Below the pieces are notes generated by a model, which saw nothing but the letters and a program-made list of their open reading frames with translations, did no database searches and had not been told where the DNA came from. Made by a program: the position numbers and the translations under genes. From Nostoc sp. S4 (GTDB lineage Bacteria > Cyanobacteriota > Cyanobacteriia > Cyanobacteriales > Nostocaceae): a DNA stretch of 64,000 nt. Below, one piece after another: positions 25,668-34,515 of the stretch. The stretch is taken from contig JAQYWR010000027.1 in the NCBI GenBank assembly GCA_029379225.1, positions 40,234 to 104,233 of the forward strand, written 5' to 3'. The first letter of the stretch is position 1; each line of letters opens with the position of its first letter.

Positions 25668-27932
25668 TTAACTACCATGACACCCAACTCTGTTATCTGT
25701 AAAAGTGTGAGAAGTAGCAGTCGATGTAGCACTCAAAACTATTTGTCCTTTGGCGTTTAGCCTCATAACTGTGGCTTCAACAATGGGTTTGGCAGTAGAG
25801 ATAGTTAATTTACTGCTAACAGGTAGTATGGAACGATTGTTGTTAATGGGTTTAACAGACACCCAATCAATTTGAGGCGCATCAGGAGTAAGAATGTCTT
25901 TGGGATTAGGTGGTAAACCGCCACGTCCGGCGATGACAAATCGGTTTTGAGCATAATCTGGACTGTAGCAGGCTTGAGCTACTTGGGTGTTAGTTGGTAT
26001 TGTTGGCAATTGCACTAAGCCTCTGTTAGGGTCAATATCTGGGATGTTGAGTTCTACAGTGCCTTGTCTACCAAAATCTGAACTAGCAGTGATGTCACTC
26101 AAAAAAGTTGGACTTTCGCGAAACTGAATACCATAAATGCCATTGGCTTGAATATCGACTCTCCCACCACTACCTGTAAAAGCATTGGCAGTGATATCAC
26201 TATTTTCATTAGGCACGGCGACGATGAAGCCATTACGAGCATTGATGGTAATATTCCCACCATTACCACCAGCTTTTTCTGTACCTGCGGTGGTGGAAAT
26301 GGAAGCCCCACGACGCAGAAGCAGTAAATCAGTTTGTAAGTTGATGTTGCCACCGTTACCTGACTCACTATTAGATGTGAGTTTTCCTTTATTATCTAGA
26401 AATATCTCTTTAGCACTTATGTTAATAGCCCCTGCTGAACTAAGCTGACTTGGGTCTGTTTGAGGGTCATTGTTTACAGTAATTTCTGACATACCTTGAA
26501 CAATCAATTTTCCTGTATTGATTGTTATTTCTCCTGGGTCGCCACTTGTATAAGTTAAAGCAGACAAACTAGTAGACGCCTTTTGTAAAGTTCCAGAAGT
26601 TCCAGAAGGCCCAATTAATTCTACGGAATCAGAAGCATTTACAGTCAAATTTCCGCCTGCTCCTTTACTTGCTAATGATTGTGAGTCTTGACGAAATTCT
26701 TCAATAGAGTCCACTGCTACTTGTCCTCTATCTTCGAGACGCAACTTACGTGTGTTGATAATTATGTCACCTGCCTTTCCAATCCCGCCGGTTGAACTAT
26801 ATAATTGACTAGGATAAGTACGATTTAAGTCATAAAAATTACTAATTATTTCTACAGAATCGGAGGCATTCACAGTCAACTTTCCTCCATTCCCCGCGCC
26901 TACAGTAGCAGTTGATATTGCTGCACCATCGCGTAAAATTAATTTTTTAGCATTAATAAGCAAGTCTCCACCATCTTTTGTACCCGTTGTTTGTGTTCTC
27001 AAACGCACAGGGAAACCGATTAGTTCTACAGTATTGCCTTGTACCTGAATATTGCCTCCACCCTCATCTTCGTTATAAGCATTTATCTTATTACTGGCAT
27101 CTACTTGAGATGGAATTTCAGAACCTTTAATAATATTAGTTCGCTTGATTAGTTGAATATCCTTAAAATTTTGGACACCTTCATATCCAAAGACCCAGCC
27201 TTGAAAGTTTGGCATTATACTAACTAGGCTATTGGCAGCAACACTTCCTAACTCAATTCGTCCGGAATTAGCTGTTAAATTCCCGCCCTCTAGGTTGATA
27301 TCACCACCTATAAGAGCCAATGTTTTGTTTGACTGCACTTGTAGACCAACAGGATTGCGTGCATTGTCCGCGTTAGCTTGAGATTGATTCAGGATAGAAC
27401 CCGGAGTTGCCACCCCAAATTGTAAGCCAACGGGAGCACTTATTGTAAGCAAGGGAGTAATTTCGGGATTTGTGGCACTAAACTTTGTACCATCTGCAAA
27501 GTTAAAACTACTAGCCGTACTTGCTATAAATGAACCACCAATTTGTAAAGTAGCATTATTTCCGAAAATAATTCCATTAGGATTAAGCAGAAAGACGTTG
27601 GCTGTATAATTAGATTTCAAAATGCCATCAATATTAGAAATAGATTTACCTGTTACTCGACCAATTATGTTCTGAATATCCGATGCGTTTCTCAGCTCAA
27701 CTGTTACTCCAGCAGGTATATTAAACTCATTAAAACTGTGAAACAGATTGTTTCCAGACCGAGTTCCACCTTCAATAATTATTAGATTATTTTGCTGCGT
27801 AACTTGAGAATTATTAGAGAGGGTGCCATCTGGAGTAATTGTGATTTGGGCAATAGCAGAGTTTAGAGAAAAAAATATTACACTACCGAATGCAATTCCT
27901 AGTCCCTGATACCAATTCCAAATATTATCCAT
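25668..27932 (-). CDS. two-partner-secretion (TpsA, filamentous haemagglutinin-type) exoprotein
   Basis: About 754 residues from the ATG at 27932, preceded by TAGGAG. An upstream GTG at 27983 is less likely. A signal peptide ends near SAIAQ. The TPS domain follows (about 30-330): GGTRSGNNLFHSFNEFNIPAG, FLLNPNGIIFGNNATLQIGGSF and LTANSGRIELGSV are classic haemagglutinin activity domain blocks with NPNG. The rest is repeating beta-helix (GGNLTVNASDSVEL-type turns). The C-terminus has RFVIAGRGGLPPNP, frequent in cyanobacterial TpsA. Export needs an Omp85-type TpsB pore, and none is encoded in this window. Confidence 0.9.
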   Translation of the reverse strand: MDNIWNWYQGLGIAFGSVIFFSLNSAIAQITITPDGTLSNNSQVTQQNNLIIIEGGTRSGNNLFHSFNEFNIPAGVTVELRNASDIQNIIGRVTGKSISNIDGILKSNYTANVFLLNPNGIIFGNNATLQIGGSFIASTASSFNFADGTKFSATNPEITPLLTISAPVGLQFGVATPGSILNQSQANADNARNPVGLQVQSNKTLALIGGDINLEGGNLTANSGRIELGSVAANSLVSIMPNFQGWVFGYEGVQNFKDIQLIKRTNIIKGSEIPSQVDASNKINAYNEDEGGGNIQVQGNTVELIGFPVRLRTQTTGTKDGGDLLINAKKLILRDGAAISTATVGAGNGGKLTVNASDSVEIISNFYDLNRTYPSQLYSSTGGIGKAGDIIINTRKLRLEDRGQVAVDSIEEFRQDSQSLASKGAGGNLTVNASDSVELIGPSGTSGTLQKASTSLSALTYTSGDPGEITINTGKLIVQGMSEITVNNDPQTDPSQLSSAGAINISAKEIFLDNKGKLTSNSESGNGGNINLQTDLLLLRRGASISTTAGTEKAGGNGGNITINARNGFIVAVPNENSDITANAFTGSGGRVDIQANGIYGIQFRESPTFLSDITASSDFGRQGTVELNIPDIDPNRGLVQLPTIPTNTQVAQACYSPDYAQNRFVIAGRGGLPPNPKDILTPDAPQIDWVSVKPINNNRSILPVSSKLTISTAKPIVEATVMRLNAKGQIVLSATSTATSHTFTDNRVGCHGS

Positions 27933-28227
27933 ATTCTCTATTACTCCTAAAAAACTAGAAGAATTATAGAACAAGGATGACACTATACTTTGATTTCATA
28001 AAATTGTCTGTTTAAAAGATTTAAATAAATAATCTTAAAATTTAATAATTAAATTTTTCTTAAAGCTGGAAAATATTTATACAAACTATGTTATAAATAT
28101 TAATTAAAATTTATTTATTGAAATTTAATTAAATCTAAAATAAAGTGAAATAATGTATATTAATCATGAATTATTTACAAAAGTTTATAAATAAATAGAC
28201 TAATATACATTGAATTATTCTTAATTT
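27933..28227. other. very AT-rich spacer upstream of the exoprotein gene
   Basis: About 295 bp consists almost entirely of A and T runs (for example around 28010-28220). It lies between the exoprotein start and the end of the small ORF at 28228. No gene is visible. It may hold a separate promoter for the exoprotein gene, which would split the cassette into two transcription units. Confidence 0.45.
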
Positions 28228-28491
28228 TTACAATTTTACAAATTCACAAAATCTGTTATTATCCTCATCAAACCAACAAATTTTTATTTGAAGAGATAGG
28301 GTTGGATCTATCTCTATATAATTTTTTTGCTGTTCGTTATTACTATCTTCGCTGAGATTAATAGAACTTTCAAGCACTTGGAAAAAACAGGATGTTTTTA
28401 AAATATCAATGATTTTTGGATGAATATCATCTTGTAACTCCTTTAACGTTTGAGGTTCAATATTTATCCTTTGTAATCTCTGAGAATCCAT
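28228..28491 (-). CDS. small hypothetical protein in the exoprotein/CHAT cassette
   Basis: This 87-residue acidic protein (IEPQTLKELQDDIHPKIIDIL then a polar loop and LSLQIKICWFDEDNNRFCEFVKL) has no recognised domain. It has a proper ATG, the same direction as its neighbours and even amino-acid composition, so I accept it as a gene. It is flanked by AT-rich spacers on both sides, so co-transcription with DUF928 upstream is plausible but not shown. Confidence 0.55.
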   Translation of the reverse strand: MDSQRLQRINIEPQTLKELQDDIHPKIIDILKTSCFFQVLESSINLSEDSNNEQQKNYIEIDPTLSLQIKICWFDEDNNRFCEFVKL

Positions 28492-28746
28492 AAATTTGAC
28501 CTTGCTTATAATCTGCTAAAAGAACGAAATTATCTGATAATATTCTAACAGAAGTTAGTTTTTTAATTAAATTCTCCAAACAAAAAAATTAAACGTAATA
28601 TAACCCATTTATTTCAATTTTGCTATCATCTTTACATTCTAATAAGACACTTCCTCTCACCAAACTAATACACTAAAATCGCTAATTTTGAGTTATTGCT
28701 AACATAGCACCCTCAATCAATCAGTAACTCCACTGCATGAATAGTC

Positions 28747-29559
28747 TTATTTTTTCAAGTTGTAATTCTGTACAATTAGCTCTTGAGCAATGTCTTGCAA
28801 GCCAACTGCATTTAGGAAGTCAACCCAATCTTTATTAATCGTTGCATTCCGAGGATTAATGCGGCGTTGTTGACCTAAATTAGTCAGAGCATCGTACCAA
28901 ATATTATTGGCAGTATAGACAATGTACTCTTTTGGTTTTGCTGACTTCAATTGACTATTAAGAGTCTCTGTTAGCACTTGCCTTTGCACAAAGCCATCTA
29001 CATAAAAATTGTCAGATGTTTTTTCTACATCACCGCAATAAACATGAAAGTACCAATGATATTTTTTATCTACTTTTAAAAAGTATTGCGGTTGTGCTGG
29101 TAAAGTAATACTGATAATTCCCGGTTTTCCAGATAGAGTCAGAGGTGTTCGATAGACATTTTGTACATCTTTACCATCCAGTACTTGTAACACGAATTCT
29201 CCAGAACGCGTGGTTTGTGGTAGTTGGGGAACATAAAACCAAAAAGTTGGATTTTCTGCAACTGTTGATGCCAAGACTGATTTTTCTCCATCACCAGGTA
29301 CTAAAGCAGTAAGCTGTGTGAGATTACTAGGACAATCAGGACTCCGTCCTGCCCCGGCTCTGCGCCGACCTGTGGGTGCGCCGTTTCTGGGCAATTTCGG
29401 TTGCTTAAAAGATTGAAAGGATGAATTTTTAACAGTGTTTGGAATCGAATTTGTCAGTTGTGCTTGGAGTGGTTGGGAGTAATTCATCAAACCAATAAAC
29501 ACCAAAGGAATTACGCAAGCGCCTTGAATTAATTGGTAAAGTAATTTTTTTTTAATCAC
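28747..29559 (-). CDS. DUF928-family periplasmic protein
   Basis: This 270-residue protein has a signal peptide (LLYQLIQGACVIPLVFIGLMNYSQPLQAQ). The DUF928 core is visible as GAPTGRRRAGAGRSPDCPSNLTQLTALVPG and FWFYVPQLPQTTRSGEFVLQ, followed by KYHWYFHVYCGD and a helical C-terminus. The start codon is a GTG that overlaps the stop of the CHAT-CHASE2 gene by 8 bp (GTGATTAA), so translation is probably coupled. DUF928 proteins are cyanobacterial, of unknown function, and to my knowledge often sit beside CHAT/CHASE2 and TPS genes. Its export places it in the periplasm together with the CHASE2 sensor. Confidence 0.85.
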   Translation of the reverse strand: MIKKKLLYQLIQGACVIPLVFIGLMNYSQPLQAQLTNSIPNTVKNSSFQSFKQPKLPRNGAPTGRRRAGAGRSPDCPSNLTQLTALVPGDGEKSVLASTVAENPTFWFYVPQLPQTTRSGEFVLQVLDGKDVQNVYRTPLTLSGKPGIISITLPAQPQYFLKVDKKYHWYFHVYCGDVEKTSDNFYVDGFVQRQVLTETLNSQLKSAKPKEYIVYTANNIWYDALTNLGQQRRINPRNATINKDWVDFLNAVGLQDIAQELIVQNYNLKK

Positions 29560-31909
29560 GATCGAAATTTAATTGTTTTATCTTGCGAAGTTGCGAACGT
29601 CTAAACCATAAGATTACCATTACTTGGGTAGTTAGTAACGCTAATACTGAGGGGATAAATGGCACCCATCCAGCCAGTGCAAAAATACCAAAACATAGCC
29701 CAAACACTGTTAAAAGTGTAATTATTACTGCTAGTCCCAAGTGCAACGGTTTTGAATAATACCACGCTGTAATACCTCCTAATAATGACCATCCCCATAT
29801 CCAAAGTGCTTCCATCCATCCAGACCACCACCACAATAAAGATCTACGGTCTAAAACTGCGCTGAGAATTTGACTTAGCATCTGCGCCTGTACAAACACT
29901 CCTGGTATTTGCTTTTGCTTGAGTTTGGCATCAGAACTGAAAGGTGTTTTCCAATAATCATTTGTATTAGTGGGGGCAGAAAGACCAATCATCACAATGC
30001 GGTCTTTGAGTAATTGAATTGATTCTAATGGGATTTTTTCATCTAACACATCTCTTAAACTAACTTGCTCGGCAATTTTTTCTACAGAGGATAGAGAACG
30101 ATAATTCAATAATATTTGATAACCAGATGCATCTACTTTTTGATAACCGCTAGTATGTTCGTTTAATTGCTCAAACACAATGTCACCAATTTGTAAATAA
30201 CCTGATTTTGTAACACTTGATGTTTTGCCTTCTTTATCTAAATAATGAAGTGCTAGTTGAAGATTAAAAGCATATTCTGTGGTACATAGAGATGTTGGCA
30301 CAGGAGTTAAATGTAAAAGCTGGCGACGAGCAATATCTTCATTATCTGCAACAAAATCACTAAAACTTAAGCGTTCTCTTGAAACTTTAGAAGGTGGCGG
30401 AATCCCATCACTATCGCCATCATCATCAGTAGTAGCAACTTTGCACACAAAAAATAGACGATTATCTTTCTGAAAACGAGTAGTTAAATTTGGATTTACA
30501 ATCCCATCACGATAAATATCTAAACCGATAGTTCGTGGTTGGTATTTATTTAATTTTTCTAATAGTTGAGCAAGGGCTTGATCGGATAATGACCAGCGCA
30601 TTTGCATTCCTTTATTGATTTGGTACTGAATATCTGCTTCATCGATTGTGATAATTAAAATCCGCTCGTCAGGTTTTTCAGTGACAAAATGCGATCGCAA
30701 CTGCATAAAATGGTCAAAAGCCTGTAATTCTGACGTTTGCAGATAACCCCAATACCGCACTCCGATGACCAAACTTGTCACCAACAAGCTTGTGAGTAAT
30801 ATTACTAAAATCCTCTTGGTGGTGAACATCTTGCGGTGCAACTGCCAAGTCATTGGTGCTGTTAAGGGATTTTGGCAAATCACTGGTAACCAAGTTGCAC
30901 AAGGATATTCGTCTTCTATTCCTTCCAGCCTTTTCCGTGCCTCACGCAGTGCAGAGTATAGTGATTGTCCGCTAGAAAATTCACCTAAAAAATGTTTTAA
31001 AAATTCCTGTGCTACCAAGTCCGGGATTGGTTCGCGCATCACAATGACTTGGGGAATGTGTAAATCTTCTAACGCTTCTGCTAAACCTAAGCCATCGCAA
31101 GAATTGAAAATTGCTAAGTGCAGTCCGTTCTCAATTGCTTTCTTGAGTCCATATTTTAAATTATCTAGAGTAATTGTTGTTGTTTGATTAATTTGCAGAA
31201 CTCCTCTTTTTTGACTAGAACTATGTCCAGCAAAAAATAGAATATTCCAACCTTTGCTCCAAAGTTCGTTACTTAAATCTTTTCGTTGTGGTTCAATTAA
31301 GAAATTTATTTGAGCTTGGTTTGATAAACTCTCTAATAAATACTTATCTTTACTAATATCAATTCCTTGATGATTGCCAAAAATCGCTAATATTTTGATT
31401 TTTTCTTGATTATATACTTTATTTGGTCTTTGTGGCTCTAAGGGACTAAGTGCAACTTCAGCATTCGGATAATCATCAAAAAAGTTCCACAAATGCCAAG
31501 GAAGTCGTCGGAGTAAGTTATCAGAAGTTGCTATGATAAAGCAAATTTCTTCATGTGGATTTAATTGCGTGCGTAATTTTTGGTCGATTTTGCGAAACCG
31601 ATCCGAATTGAGCCAAATATTAATTTTAGATGATAATTGCTGACATAAATCGTTAAACTCAACTTCTGAAAAATTCGTTCGATCGCTATCTTCGATTTCT
31701 AGACGTATCCACCAACCATAGCGACGGTAGAGAGCAGAATATAGTATTTGCCAATTTCGATAAATTTGAGAAATTTCTGGTGCTGCTGGTAAACTCCCGC
31801 GAAATTCCATCGCATATGGGTCATTTGTTAACCCAAGTTGAACCGTGACATCAGGAAAGCCTTTATGGAGGTCGCCAGTACCCAAATTCAAGACAACTAA
31901 CTTACTCAT
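29552..31909 (-). CDS. CHAT-CHASE2 membrane protein (caspase-like domain with extracellular sensor)
   Basis: About 785 residues from the ATG at 31909 (MSKLVVLNLGTGD); an upstream start at 31939 would overlap the previous gene. The N-terminal cytoplasmic half is a CHAT-like domain with candidate catalytic H229 (FFAGHSSS) and C271 (FNSCDGLG). A membrane helix (about 364-386) leads into an extracytoplasmic CHASE2 domain (about 390-680, DERILIITIDEADI and RTIGLDIYRD). Three C-terminal helices follow (about 700-775). CHASE2 modules usually sense unknown extracellular signals and feed kinases or cyclases; here the output would be proteolysis. Translation is coupled to DUF928 downstream. Confidence 0.88.
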   Translation of the reverse strand: MSKLVVLNLGTGDLHKGFPDVTVQLGLTNDPYAMEFRGSLPAAPEISQIYRNWQILYSALYRRYGWWIRLEIEDSDRTNFSEVEFNDLCQQLSSKINIWLNSDRFRKIDQKLRTQLNPHEEICFIIATSDNLLRRLPWHLWNFFDDYPNAEVALSPLEPQRPNKVYNQEKIKILAIFGNHQGIDISKDKYLLESLSNQAQINFLIEPQRKDLSNELWSKGWNILFFAGHSSSQKRGVLQINQTTTITLDNLKYGLKKAIENGLHLAIFNSCDGLGLAEALEDLHIPQVIVMREPIPDLVAQEFLKHFLGEFSSGQSLYSALREARKRLEGIEDEYPCATWLPVICQNPLTAPMTWQLHRKMFTTKRILVILLTSLLVTSLVIGVRYWGYLQTSELQAFDHFMQLRSHFVTEKPDERILIITIDEADIQYQINKGMQMRWSLSDQALAQLLEKLNKYQPRTIGLDIYRDGIVNPNLTTRFQKDNRLFFVCKVATTDDDGDSDGIPPPSKVSRERLSFSDFVADNEDIARRQLLHLTPVPTSLCTTEYAFNLQLALHYLDKEGKTSSVTKSGYLQIGDIVFEQLNEHTSGYQKVDASGYQILLNYRSLSSVEKIAEQVSLRDVLDEKIPLESIQLLKDRIVMIGLSAPTNTNDYWKTPFSSDAKLKQKQIPGVFVQAQMLSQILSAVLDRRSLLWWWSGWMEALWIWGWSLLGGITAWYYSKPLHLGLAVIITLLTVFGLCFGIFALAGWVPFIPSVLALLTTQVMVILWFRRSQLRKIKQLNFDRD

Positions 31910-31928
31910 TACACTTTGACAAAAAGTT

Positions 31929-32885
31929 TTAGATGACAAAAGTCTCCTTGATTGTAAAAATACTATCAGACACTTGAATATTAAAGGCTTCTCCAGAATC
32001 TCCTCGAAATCGTTTTAATTGAATAAAGTTATCATTACTTCGCGAGCCGACTTCTTGAATAATCTCTCCTAATTCTGTTTGTAAATAGAGTCTCAGGTTG
32101 GATGGCAAATAAGTTTTTCCACCCATTGGATGTAGTTGCACTAGTACTTCTACTTTTTGTTCGGGTAATGGTGCGATCGCTACTAATAACGTTAGTGGTT
32201 CATTTCCCACTCGTAGACCTAAATCTATTATTTTTGCTCGTACCACACTAACTTTACTCAAAGAGGAGACACTTCTTAACGCAAACTTTTTCTCATCTAT
32301 ACTGCCGAAAATTTGTTCTAAAGCCATCCAACTATTTTCAAACAGATTCTCCAACCATTGACCCAAGTTCACCCGTGTCTGGCTCGTACTTGCAAGCTGA
32401 ACAATAGCTTCCGGAATACAATCAAAGAGGAAATTAAGAGGTTTGAGGTTTGTTAGTGGTATTTGCTCGCAAACAGAAGAAATAGTAACTGTTCTAATAA
32501 ATCCGAGCAACTGTGCTTCATTTAGACGTTCGCTAAATTGGACAGCCACATAACCAATCCTATTTTGCATTACTTCAGCAGGTAAGTAAATTGCCGTTTC
32601 TCCAGGTTGAACCGGACGACACTCTAATTTACCAATGTTAGGGATAACTAAATCTCCAACATCAAATAAAGCTTGTTTGAGAGGATGCCAACTATCACCT
32701 TTCTCTAAAGCTGTATCAATCTGTAACCATTTCAAATAACTGTTAACAGCATAAACTGCTAATGTATTTAAATAGATTTTTTTGCCCTTTTGAGGTGTAG
32801 TTTGTTTCACAGCAAACTGGCGGGCAATGGTATGAGCTTCTTGTCCAAGTGGAATTTTTAAATAAAGCGTTTCTGTGCTAATCAT
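31929..32885 (-). CDS. DUF1822-family protein
   Basis: This 318-residue soluble protein begins LYLKIPLGQEAHTIARQFA and has NTLAVYAVNSYLKWLQIDT and CRPVQPGETAIYLPAEVMQNRIGYVAVQF, the recognised DUF1822 pattern. The C-terminal half (VSVVRAKIIDLGLRVGNEPLTLLVAIAP then VEVLVQLHPMGGKTYLPSNLRL) resembles the ternary-type sensor modules found in these proteins. The function is unknown. It lies 11 bp downstream of the sigma-like gene and 19 bp upstream of the CHAT-CHASE2 gene, so these form one transcription unit. Confidence 0.85.
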   Translation of the reverse strand: MISTETLYLKIPLGQEAHTIARQFAVKQTTPQKGKKIYLNTLAVYAVNSYLKWLQIDTALEKGDSWHPLKQALFDVGDLVIPNIGKLECRPVQPGETAIYLPAEVMQNRIGYVAVQFSERLNEAQLLGFIRTVTISSVCEQIPLTNLKPLNFLFDCIPEAIVQLASTSQTRVNLGQWLENLFENSWMALEQIFGSIDEKKFALRSVSSLSKVSVVRAKIIDLGLRVGNEPLTLLVAIAPLPEQKVEVLVQLHPMGGKTYLPSNLRLYLQTELGEIIQEVGSRSNDNFIQLKRFRGDSGEAFNIQVSDSIFTIKETFVI

Positions 32886-32896
32886 GGTTGTGATTG

Positions 32897-33649
32897 TTAA
32901 TTAGATTCATATCCGAGTTTAATTGCGACTTCTTGCAACAAAGGTATTGCTTTTAATTTCCAATGAGATACCAGAGTTTGGTAATTGATTTGGTTCTCGC
33001 GGGCAATATCAGCAAATGTGTCTGGTGGGTTTTTAAAGATGAACAGCAATCTTTGGCTTAGTACTTGACAGTTGCATTCGGGATGTTTGCGAGGATAACA
33101 ACTTTGTAGTTGCTTGTCTGGGTCTTGCTCAATGTAAAGTGCTAGGTTGCTTACTAAACTTTGTTGTGACTGCTGCTGTAAACTTTCCAGATAAATTTCT
33201 AGTCCGCTCAAAACATATGGATTAGCTGGTGTTCCTAATAGTTGTCCTTGTTCTGACACTCGTTCCAACCAAGTTGTTATTTCTGCATCCGGATTCAAAA
33301 TGTTTTCATCCAAAGACAAATGAAACTTTTTTTCCCCAGGGAGAGATGGTGAATTTAAATCTTTGATGCGCCAGTAAAGGTAGCTTTTGATCCATCTGAT
33401 TAAATCATCTCCAACTGAAGATGTACGTGGTTGAAAGTTTCTCACATTTTGGCTGAACCACTCTAAAGTTTGGTTTAAGGCATCTAAAAAATAATCGGGG
33501 CAGTCTAAACTGGAATATTTTCTAAATTCTGGTAGTCCCTGAATTAAAATCAGAAGCCGACTCATAGCCTTTCGCCATTCTCGGCTGCCATCTGGGTGTT
33601 GGCACACTGTTGCAATCAATTGGCGCAGGCGTTCATCCCGATCGTCCAT
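32897..33649 (-). CDS. sigma-70-like (degenerate ECF-type) protein
   Basis: About 250 residues from the ATG at 33649 (MDDRDERLRQLI); an alternative GTG 33 bp upstream is less likely. The layout recalls an RNA polymerase sigma factor. Region 2 is loosely represented by YFLDALNQTLEWFSQNVRNFQ and DLIRWIKSYLYWRIKDL. A C-terminal helix-turn-helix-like part has FADIARENQINYQTLVSHWK (region 4). A cysteine pair (PECNCQ) lies between. It is first in the cassette, as expected for a specific transcription activator, though its polymerase-binding surfaces look weak. A regulatory role for the cassette is inferred. Confidence 0.7.
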   Translation of the reverse strand: MDDRDERLRQLIATVCQHPDGSREWRKAMSRLLILIQGLPEFRKYSSLDCPDYFLDALNQTLEWFSQNVRNFQPRTSSVGDDLIRWIKSYLYWRIKDLNSPSLPGEKKFHLSLDENILNPDAEITTWLERVSEQGQLLGTPANPYVLSGLEIYLESLQQQSQQSLVSNLALYIEQDPDKQLQSCYPRKHPECNCQVLSQRLLFIFKNPPDTFADIARENQINYQTLVSHWKLKAIPLLQEVAIKLGYESN

Positions 33650-33794
33650 AAAAGCTTTGACCAAAAAAAGTACAGTAGACACAAGACAGCAGCATAGTTA
33701 TAAGCATTGCTTTTGACCTTATTTATATATCAGTCAGTCATCCAAAAATTATGAAAACTTGAGAATTGCGTTTACTACTCCTTGACGTCCCCAT

Positions 33795-34515
33795 CTACTC
33801 ATAGAAAACCCAATACGGTTCAGTTAAGGCTGAAAGACTGATTGGTGATATGAAATTTAGGAGCTTCAACTCGTTGTCCAGTACCTTTGTGTTTTGGCTT
33901 TTTGGAACGAAACGTTTTTTGACAACTCTGGGGTTATTACGTGAAACTCGTTCGGGTAATAACGTATCTAAAATCTCTAGGGTTAGCCAATCGAAAAAAA
34001 AGGGAATTCTTCTGGTTGTAAGCGTTAAAACTTAGGAAGGGCACGACGGATGACTCGTAATGTCCCTGTAAAACCCAGGCGTAATGGTGGAACAGATGCA
34101 CTGGTTGCAACTTGAAACATTAATACCCTGACTGACAAAAACAGGGAGTAGAGAGTAGGAGTAGGGAGTAGGGATGGAGAAATTAAAAACTGTCTTTTGT
34201 GGGTACAAAGCCCACTGTCAGAGAAAGATTTGTGCCGAGATTGCTTGCAACGAGTCACAAGGCGTCCTTGCTTCAATCCCACGCCTTAAGGCGTGGGTTC
34301 CCTACTACAACCACTCCCTCTACCCTACTCCCTCTGAACAATGCCCCAACAACCAGCCGTATACCTCTTGCACGACTTCCCTTGGTTTTTGAGAGCGAAC
34401 GTGAGTTTTTCGTCCTAAAAGGTGTATTTTCAATTCATCAATTGTATTTTCGACTTCCCATCGCTGATGATATTCTCTGGCTAACAACTCTGCAGGGAAT
34501 TTTTCAATATCTAAT
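33795..34515 (-). mobile_element. IS4-family insertion sequence remnant (transposase pseudogene)
   Basis: On the minus strand from about 34514 the frame reads FPAELLAREYHQRWEVENTI, containing the exact IS4 signature Y-x2-R-x3-E-x6-K (34428-34472). It continues RKTHVRSQKPREVVQEVYGW to GHCS. After a 198-bp insertion it resumes as VRVLMFQVATSASVPPLRL and GFTGTLRVIRRALPKF. An in-frame TAA then follows (probably from CAA) and a one-base shift in a run of eight T, after which PFFFDWLTLEILDTLLPERV and NNPRVVKKRF complete the usual IS4 C-terminus. A terminal-repeat-like sequence, CAATACGGTTCAGTTAAGG, lies on the plus strand near 33811-33829. The N-terminal half with the two aspartates is missing. Confidence 0.85.
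34136..34333. mobile_element. 198-bp insertion nested in the IS4 remnant, with CTGA direct repeats
   Basis: This segment splits the transposase frame exactly; removing it restores GHC-S-VRVLM. It is flanked by CTGA at 34132-34135 and 34334-34337, a likely 4-bp target duplication. Its ends are weak inverted repeats (AGGGAGTAGAG and, inverted, AGGGAGTAGGGTAGAG). Inside is the perfect 20-bp palindrome CCCACGCCTTAAGGCGTGGG (34278-34297), which resembles the terminal hairpins of IS200/IS605-group elements. It is too short to code for a transposase, so it is a MITE-like or solo-end element. Confidence 0.7.

Noticed and set aside
33850..34035. Plus-strand frame of 61 codons
   Set aside because: It is antisense to the IS4 transposase C-terminus. 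The minus-strand reading is clearly the biological one.
34278..34297. CRISPR-like or attachment-site interpretation of the 20-bp palindrome
   Set aside because: It is a single copy without spacers, and its form fits an IS200/IS605-type terminal hairpin.
34199..34513. N-terminal extension of the GNAT frame
   Set aside because: This part is antisense to a clearly recognised IS4 transposase fragment and to the inserted 198-bp element, and it has no GNAT features.
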